This document shows, in pieces, positions 5,576 through 7,175 of a stretch of DNA of 7,175 nt. Position 1 is the stretch's first letter. Each line of letters begins with the position of its first letter. The stretch spans positions 1 through 7,175 of the forward strand of contig QMYD01000057.1 in NCBI GenBank assembly GCA_003662485.1. Direction: 5' to 3'. A program made the translations under genes and the position numbers. The stretch comes from Candidatus Hecatellales archaeon (GTDB lineage Archaea; Thermoproteota; Bathyarchaeia; Hecatellales; Hecatellaceae). Under the pieces are notes generated by a model. That model saw only the letters and a list, made by a program, of their open reading frames with translations, was not told the origin of the DNA and did not search any database.

Positions 5576-6811
5576 TTAGGCTGAGATTTTCTTGTAGGCC
5601 ACGTATTCTGGGCCTAGGAGCTCCCTTACGAGGACAACCCTCTGAATGTTGGTTGCACCCTCAGCTCCAATACAGTAGGACATGATGCCTCTCCAGCCCA
5701 TCTCCACTGGGCATTCCTTCGTGTAGCCGTAGGCCCCATGCCATATCATCACCTTCTCACAGGCTTTCAAGGCTAGAGGGGGAGCCTTAAGCTTGCACAT
5801 GGAAATCCACTTAGCTACTTCCCTAGCTGGAAACCTCCCCTCCTTATACTTCAAGTCATTCATCCAGGCGGTCTTGTAGACAAGCGCCCTAGTAGCCTCA
5901 AGCTCCGTCCAGAGGTCTGCTAGCTCAAAGCTTATCCCCTCAAATTTTCCTATGGGCCAGCCGAAGGCCTTCCGCTGCTTAATGTAGTCAATGCCTATTT
6001 CAAGAACCCTCTGGGTTACTCCCACAGCGCTGGCTGCAATTACGAGCCTAGCATTGTCGAAGCCCTCCATCGTGTAGTAGAAGCCCTTGCCTTCCTCTCC
6101 AACCCTGTACTCGTCGGGAAGCCTTACCTCCTCCATTTTAAAGCCTCCCGTGGAGATGGCCATCCTACCGCAGTCGTCGAAGCGCTTGGTTATTTCGATT
6201 CCAGGGGCGTCGAAGGGTACGAAGAAGGAGGTCATACCTCTGTGGGGTGCTTCTGGTGGGGCTGGAGCAGTCCTAGCCAAAACCCAGAAGCCTCCACCAT
6301 ACTTCTTAGTTTCCTCCGTCCCGCTGATGTACATTTTCTCCCCGTTGAGGATCCACTCGTTCCCCTTCTTGGTAGCTGTGGTTTTGAAGGCTGCTACGTC
6401 TGAGCCTCCACCAGGCTCGGTGGTTGCAATCCCCACAAACTTTTCGCCTTTAATAGCTGGCTTAATGTATTTTTCTCTTACCTCGTCGGAGCAGTACCTG
6501 TCTAAGGTGAAGCCCCAAGCTCCCTCCACCACAATGAAGGCGGCAGCTGTGGCTATGGTGATGTCGGCATAACCTATTTCCTCGCCTATGATGCAGTGGG
6601 TTACCCAGTCTACTCCTGCCCCCCCATGCTCCTTCGGAACGGTGGGGAGCAGGACGCCGAGTTCAGCTAAACCCTTCCAAATCTCCCTGGGAATCTCGCC
6701 TTTGGTATCCCACTCCCTAACCTTTTCAAGCGGCATATTCCTCTCGCACCATTCCCTAACAGCCTTCCTAATGAGCTCCTGATCCTCGGTGAAGGTAAAA
6801 TCCAGCGGCAT
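5576..6811 (-). CDS. acd: Acyl-CoA dehydrogenase
   Basis: This FAD enzyme oxidises acyl-CoA to trans-2-enoyl-CoA, the first step of beta-oxidation, and hands electrons to ETF, encoded downstream in the same operon. It has 411 residues from the chosen start. The N-terminal helical domain runs to about 120, the middle beta domain carries the flavin/CoA motif TTEPGGGSD (130-138), and the C-terminal helical domain has RKAFGWPIGKF (280-290), HGAYGYTKECPVE (358-370) and AEGATNIQRVV (383-393). Glu384 in this last motif aligns with the catalytic base of short/medium-chain dehydrogenases (Glu376 of MCAD, in YEGT); here the motif is AEGA. The upstream GTG at 6829 would add six residues, but the ATG at 6811 has a strong SD (GGAGGG, six bases away) and a typical N-terminus, MPLDFTFTEDQ. 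The substrate is not predictable; the neighbours suggest short- or medium-chain acyl-CoA. Confidence 0.93.
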   Translation of the reverse strand: MPLDFTFTEDQELIRKAVREWCERNMPLEKVREWDTKGEIPREIWKGLAELGVLLPTVPKEHGGAGVDWVTHCIIGEEIGYADITIATAAAFIVVEGAWGFTLDRYCSDEVREKYIKPAIKGEKFVGIATTEPGGGSDVAAFKTTATKKGNEWILNGEKMYISGTEETKKYGGGFWVLARTAPAPPEAPHRGMTSFFVPFDAPGIEITKRFDDCGRMAISTGGFKMEEVRLPDEYRVGEEGKGFYYTMEGFDNARLVIAASAVGVTQRVLEIGIDYIKQRKAFGWPIGKFEGISFELADLWTELEATRALVYKTAWMNDLKYKEGRFPAREVAKWISMCKLKAPPLALKACEKVMIWHGAYGYTKECPVEMGWRGIMSYCIGAEGATNIQRVVLVRELLGPEYVAYKKISA

Positions 6812-6817
6812 ACCAAA

Positions 6818-6823
6818 CCCTCC
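6818..6823 (-). promoter_or_regulatory. Shine-Dalgarno site of the acyl-CoA dehydrogenase gene
   Basis: GGAGGG on the minus strand, six bases before the ATG at 6811. It rules in favour of this ATG over the GTG at 6829, which would place the SD inside the coding region. Confidence 0.65.
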
Positions 6824-6855
6824 TACCACTTTAGGTTTTCTTATGTCTCTAATCC

Positions 6856-6863
6856 ATATATAA
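6856..6863 (-). promoter_or_regulatory. TATA box of the acd-fixC-fixX-etfB-etfA operon
   Basis: TTATATAT on the minus strand, centred about 48 bases before the acyl-CoA dehydrogenase ATG. With the usual archaeal spacing of about 25 bases, transcription would start near 6834. That gives a short leader of roughly 20 bases, just long enough to hold the SD. No clear operator repeat was seen around it. Confidence 0.5.
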
Positions 6864-6884
6864 GGCTATCACTCCACCAGTAAC

Positions 6885-6895
6885 CTTAATTAAAA
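6885..6895 (+). promoter_or_regulatory. TATA-like box of the tRNA-Leu gene
   Basis: CTTAATTAAAA lies about 29 bases before the first base of the tRNA, the expected distance for an archaeal TATA box driving a tRNA with a very short leader. It is the most AT-rich element in the stretch between the operon promoter and the tRNA. The core is only a partial match to the TATA consensus. Confidence 0.4.
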
Positions 6896-6919
6896 GCTTC
6901 CCAAAAACTCGTTAGGAGA

Positions 6920-7004
6920 GCGGGGGTAGCCAAGTCTGGTCAAAGGCGCAGGAATGAGGATCCTGTCCCGTAGGGGTTCGTGGGTTCAAATCCCACCTCC
7001 CGCA
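6920..7004 (+). tRNA. tRNA-Leu (anticodon GAG)
   Basis: A complete 85-base class II cloverleaf can be folded by eye. The acceptor stem pairs GCGGGGG (6920-6926) with CTCCCGC (6997-7003) through one G-U pair, followed by discriminator A7004. The D stem is GCC/GGC, with GG at 6938-6939. The anticodon stem CAGGA/TCCTG encloses the loop ATGAGGA, giving anticodon GAG at 6956-6958, which reads the Leu codons CUC and CUU. A long variable arm with a CCC/GGG stem (6966-6979) supports Leu. The T arm is GTGGG-TTCAAAT-CCCAC. No intron is present and no CCA is encoded, as is common in archaea. It is transcribed away from the neighbouring acyl-CoA dehydrogenase gene. Confidence 0.95.
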
Positions 7005-7175
7005 TCAAATTCAAGATCTTAAAATCTGAAAAGACTGCACGAATCAATCGAAGGTCTCCAAAAGCTTGTTCCAGACGCTTCTTTATTCGATGTTTTACAG
7101 CTCTGATAAAACTTATTCTTCGGAGATACACCACTTAGCTGAAATCTGATACACTGTTATAGTGATATTTGCCCC
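7005..7175. other. AT-rich flank without a recognisable gene
   Basis: The last 171 bases are about 38% G+C over the 155 bases I counted, clearly below the neighbouring genes. They contain only short open frames. A minus-strand frame open from the window edge to a stop at about 7113-7115 could be the last 20 codons of a gene outside the window, but the residues are not recognisable. No terminator, repeat or att-like duplication of the tRNA 3' end is visible. Confidence 0.4.

Noticed and set aside
6087..6572. Antisense frame of 161 codons opposite acyl-CoA dehydrogenase
   Set aside because: No recognisable domain or ribosome site; a shadow of the real gene.
6940..7134. Minus-strand reading frame of 64 codons ending inside the tRNA, containing VGFEPTNPYGTGS
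   Set aside because: The recognisable part is simply the antisense translation of the T arm and variable arm of tRNA-Leu, a well-known artefact. The rest resembles no family I know. SSV-type integrase fragments do carry a similar tRNA-derived segment, but the flanking residues do not look like an integrase N-terminus.
1..7175. CRISPR array, insertion sequence, or stop-codon recoding
   Set aside because: No spaced direct repeats or transposase motifs were seen. Five of the eight genes end in TAG at family-typical lengths, which argues against TAG being read as pyrrolysine here.

Overview
The window looks archaeal. The first gene is the C-terminal part of an archaeal-type Glu-tRNA(Gln) amidotransferase subunit (GatE). 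The single tRNA gene, tRNA-Leu(GAG), has no encoded CCA. Well-placed TATA-like boxes and purine-rich Shine-Dalgarno sequences precede genes, two genes start with TTG, and AGG dominates among Arg codons. A thermophilic or anaerobic member of the Thermoproteota/TACK group is a reasonable guess, but the sequence alone does not fix the lineage.

Layout. Plus strand, 1-2138: the 3' end of gatE, then a 3-hydroxyacyl-CoA dehydrogenase and an enoyl-CoA hydratase, closely spaced. Minus strand, 6811-2174, reading towards the first block: an acyl-CoA dehydrogenase, FixC-type flavoprotein (EtfC), FixX-type ferredoxin (EtfX), ETF beta (EtfB/FixA) and ETF alpha (EtfB partner, EtfA/FixB). The two blocks meet tail to tail at about 2139-2173. 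On the right, the acyl-CoA dehydrogenase promoter is back to back with a plus-strand tRNA-Leu gene (6920-7004), followed by about 170 bases of AT-rich DNA without a recognisable gene.

Function. The three acyl-CoA enzymes cover dehydrogenation, hydration and the second oxidation of beta-oxidation; no thiolase or acyl-CoA synthetase is present here. ETF alpha/beta would take electrons from the acyl-CoA dehydrogenase (or from NADH). FixC and FixX would pass them on to a quinone. The ETF sequences resemble the Fix/EtfABCX type, whose studied members bifurcate electrons from NADH to quinone and ferredoxin. The cluster is therefore either a quinone-linked beta-oxidation module or a bifurcating complex coupled to it.

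The most notable irregularity is in FixC, where the usual GDAAG flavin-binding motif reads GSAAC. Nothing points to a phage, an insertion sequence, a CRISPR array or a wholly unknown system.
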